The position numbers and the translations under genes were made by a program. Below, piece by piece: positions 12,852 through 14,916 of a DNA stretch of 14,916 nt. The first letter of the stretch is position 1; each line of letters opens with the position of its first letter. The notes under the pieces are model-generated. The model did no database searches, was not told where the DNA came from, and worked only from the letters and a program-made list of their open reading frames with translations. Origin of the DNA: JBNJEA01 sp051745395 (lineage in GTDB: Bacteria; Desulfobacterota; Desulfobacteria; Desulfobacterales; Desulfosalsimonadaceae); contig JBNJEA010000076.1 of NCBI GenBank assembly GCA_051745395.1, forward strand, positions 1 through 14,916, written 5' to 3'.

Positions 12852-14579
12852 TTAAAAGAAAAGCATGCCGATGCCCGCCAGCACACCGGCGGCGACAAAA
12901 TGGCTTTCCATGATAAACCCCTGCCGTGTGGCCGGAAACAGGCGGCCGTGCTCATAGGCCTGCAAAAAACCCCACATCGCCGCCGGACAGAGACTCAACA
13001 GGCTGCCGGCCATGGAAATGATACCCAGCAGCCCGGCGACGGGCAGCAGCAGCACCATGGCGATTAAAATGGTCTTTAACAGCCGCAGGGTTCGGTGGGC
13101 CCCGAGCAGGATCGGGATGGTCTCCCGGCCGACAATGCGGCTGCCCTGCATATCGATAATGTCAAAATAGGCCGTGCGCACCAGTACCAGGGCACTGCTC
13201 CAGAAAAAGACCACCGCACTGGCGGCCGTGATGCCGCCGCGGGCATCGAGCACCGGAAAAAGCGCCACCACGATACCCCAGGCCAGGGCCGTCAGCACCG
13301 TCTTGGAACCGGGCAGGTCCTTTAACCGGGGGCCGATTTTTTCACCGTCCCGGGACTTGAATTCCACGTTGTATAGCAAGCCCAGCACACACATGCACAA
13401 CAACAGGAAAAAAAACAGTGGGCCGACTCGATATGCGGTCACCAGGGCCCCCACGCCGGAAATGGCGGCCAGGACACTCAGGGCGTACCGGTTTTTCTGG
13501 TAAAACTCGGCCCGGTACGGTTCATTGTAACGATCCGACTTGCGCTCGAGCATGTGATTGACCGTGTGCATGGACAAAATATAAAGCGCGGCAATTAACA
13601 CCCAGGACAGGTGAAAGGACAATCCCTGCAGCCAGGCCCCGGCAACCGCCAGTCCAGCGCCGCCGGCAGCGACGTAGAGGTTTGACATCATGAGGTTGCG
13701 CATCAGGGTATAGCCCCACCGGCGCAGCCGCCCCCCTTTCTGCATCAAACGGGTTTCCAGGTCCTGGTATACCTGCTTGATAATCCAGTTCGGCGTCGAG
13801 GCCCCGGCGGTGATGCCGATGTGGGTAGCGGCCGAGAGTTCTTCCACATCCAGATCGTCTGCGGTTTCGACATGCAGGGTCGATTTTTCGGCCCTGCGAG
13901 CGGTTTCGGCCAGGCGCCGGGTATTGCCGCTGTTGTAGCCGCCGACCACGATCACGCTATCGACCGCCGAGGCCATGGCTTTTACCTCGGCCTGGCGTTT
14001 TTCCGTGGAATCGCAAATGGTGTTAAAGACTTTATATTTTGGATGGTGCCGGCCAATCCACTGCCGGACGGCTTCGAAAAAAACCGTATTCTGGGTGGTC
14101 TGGGCGACAATGATGGCGTTTTCAAAGTCGGGCAGCTGTTGAAGGGCTTGCAGGGAATCGACCACGTAGCCGTTGTTGCCGGCATAGCCGAGCAGTCCCC
14201 GGACTTCGGGGTGCTGCCGGTCACCGATGATAATAATGGCGTAGCCCTGGCGGGCGTGTTTGGAAATAATGGACTGGACCCGGATTACCCGTGGGCAGGT
14301 GGCGTCAATAACGTCAAAACCCGCATCCTTTAAGGCCTGCTTGTCCTGCGGCGGCACACCGTGGGCCCGGACAATGACAATGCCCGATCCAGAGACCGGG
14401 ATCTCGTCTATAACGGCGATGTCCTTTTCGTCTAAAATGGACAACACTTGGGGGTTATGGATCAACGGGCCATAGGTATAGATCGGCGTATGGCTCCGGT
14501 TGGCGGCATCGAGCGCCATTTCGACCGCCCGTCGCACCCCCATGCAAAACCCGGCGGTTTTCGCGATGGTGACTTTCAC
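12852..14579 (-). CDS. ispH: IspH (HMBPP reductase) fused to a UbiA-type prenyltransferase domain
   Basis: A 575-residue two-domain protein. Residues 1-285 are IspH, the [4Fe-4S] enzyme making IPP and DMAPP at the end of the MEP pathway. Cluster cysteines Cys12, Cys95 and Cys189 are present, as are His41, His73, His123, Glu125 and the QTT block (160-162). Residues about 295-575 contain eight or nine hydrophobic segments and UbiA-like motifs. N341-HMLERKSD349 stands where NDxxDxxxD is usual, and D473-IIDMQGSR matches the second Asp-rich motif, followed by IVGRETIPILLG. One Asp in each motif region is changed (Asp to His/Glu in the first, Asp to Ser480 in the second). The start is GTG at 14579, 3 bp after the cooT stop, so translation is probably coupled. 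The prenylated product is unknown; quinone or lipid precursors are possible. Confidence 0.9.
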   Translation of the reverse strand: MKVTIAKTAGFCMGVRRAVEMALDAANRSHTPIYTYGPLIHNPQVLSILDEKDIAVIDEIPVSGSGIVIVRAHGVPPQDKQALKDAGFDVIDATCPRVIRVQSIISKHARQGYAIIIIGDRQHPEVRGLLGYAGNNGYVVDSLQALQQLPDFENAIIVAQTTQNTVFFEAVRQWIGRHHPKYKVFNTICDSTEKRQAEVKAMASAVDSVIVVGGYNSGNTRRLAETARRAEKSTLHVETADDLDVEELSAATHIGITAGASTPNWIIKQVYQDLETRLMQKGGRLRRWGYTLMRNLMMSNLYVAAGGAGLAVAGAWLQGLSFHLSWVLIAALYILSMHTVNHMLERKSDRYNEPYRAEFYQKNRYALSVLAAISGVGALVTAYRVGPLFFFLLLCMCVLGLLYNVEFKSRDGEKIGPRLKDLPGSKTVLTALAWGIVVALFPVLDARGGITAASAVVFFWSSALVLVRTAYFDIIDMQGSRIVGRETIPILLGAHRTLRLLKTILIAMVLLLPVAGLLGIISMAGSLLSLCPAAMWGFLQAYEHGRLFPATRQGFIMESHFVAAGVLAGIGMLFF

Positions 14580-14582
14580 GTT

Positions 14583-14777
14583 TTAATCGGCGTTCTTTTT
14601 GAAAAATACCTTGTGATCGACCAGTGAAAGGGAATAAATCGCCGCCCGGACGAATTTCTGTTCACCGAATATATTGACCAGCTTGAAACCGCCGTCTTCC
14701 GGTTCCACCGAATCCACGGCTTCCATGATCAGTTGCTGTTGATCGCCTTCGATCATATAGGCGTTGGCTTCACACAT
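14583..14777 (-). CDS. cooT: CooT-family nickel-binding protein
   Basis: A 64-residue protein, close to the roughly 66 residues of known CooT. It starts MCEANAYMIEG; the N-terminal Met-Cys is the nickel-binding feature of the family. The core VEPEDGGFKLVNIFGEQKFV and the end SLVDHK fit CooT-family small beta proteins. CooT of Rhodospirillum rubrum is linked to nickel delivery to carbon monoxide dehydrogenase; many CooT-like proteins occur in anaerobes away from coo operons. ATG at 14777 is preceded by AAGGATGAG at about 10 bp. It is the first gene of a minus-strand unit with ispH-ubiA. Why nickel binding sits next to isoprenoid synthesis is not evident. Confidence 0.88.
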   Translation of the reverse strand: MCEANAYMIEGDQQQLIMEAVDSVEPEDGGFKLVNIFGEQKFVRAAIYSLSLVDHKVFFKKNAD

Positions 14778-14814
14778 TTTACGCTCATCCTTATATGCAA
14801 TTGTTTCAGCACCC

Positions 14815-14870
14815 CAGTGCCTCAGTGCCTCAGTCCCTCAGTCCCTTAGTCCCTTAGTCCCTTAGTCCCT
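14815..14870. repeat. Seven-copy 8-bp tandem repeat upstream of cooT
   Basis: Seven contiguous octamers: CAGTGCCT twice, CAGTCCCT twice, TAGTCCCT three times. On the coding strand of cooT this reads AGGGACTA-type units ending 38 bp before the ATG. Repeats of this kind can change copy number by slippage and alter promoter spacing. The remaining bases to 14916 show nothing recognisable. Confidence 0.9.
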
Positions 14871-14916
14871 TGCTTTCCTCAATTACCGGCGCCAAGTGCT
14901 CATCGATCATCGTATC

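Overview
The window looks like chromosome from an anaerobic, probably sulfate-reducing Desulfobacterota (Desulfobacterales-like) bacterium. This is inferred from gene content: SLC13 and TauE/SafE anion permeases, a DUF1634 partner, a CooT nickel protein, several stand-alone receivers, a sigma-54 promoter, and intergenic arrays of degenerate short tandem repeats. No rRNA, tRNA, CRISPR array, prophage or insertion sequence was found.

Region 1 (1-5551) is a signalling and transport cluster, all on the + strand. It holds the tail of a receiver protein, two opposed arrays of 7-bp repeats, and a kinase-like protein that keeps the phospho-accepting His but has lost its ATP-binding motifs. A sigma-54 promoter with two 20-bp upstream direct repeats follows. 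It precedes a small protein with the motif AFAEAGE, a receiver that lacks key residues, a canonical receiver, a CBS-pair protein, another canonical receiver and an SLC13-type anion permease. A strong intrinsic terminator (5502-5551) closes the region. Three consecutive products share the FAEAG motif; in the two receivers it forms a tail after the domain. My inference is that this is a phosphorelay or stress module that controls anion (possibly sulfate) uptake.

Region 2 (5584-8914) encodes a small four-helix membrane protein, a PP2C phosphatase and a Ser/Thr kinase fused to an FGE-sulfatase (SUMF1-like) domain. Phosphatase and kinase form an obvious pair. Two long imperfect palindromes lie here, one before the phosphatase (6101-6307) and one after the kinase (8934-9200). 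Each could be a MITE-like element or a structured RNA.

Region 3 (9313-11830) has a minus-strand SatD-like protein with a C-terminal helix-turn-helix, a 380-bp gene-poor gap, and a TauE/SafE permease followed by a DUF1634 membrane protein.

Region 4 (11870-14916) holds housekeeping-type genes: a single-domain Smr protein (-), PlsY acyltransferase (+), a fusion of IspH to a UbiA-type prenyltransferase domain (-), and a CooT-type nickel protein (-) whose stop lies 3 bp before the GTG start of the fusion gene. An array of seven 8-bp repeats lies just upstream of cooT. The points most worth follow-up are the FAEAG-tail/sigma-54 phosphorelay cluster and the IspH-UbiA fusion.
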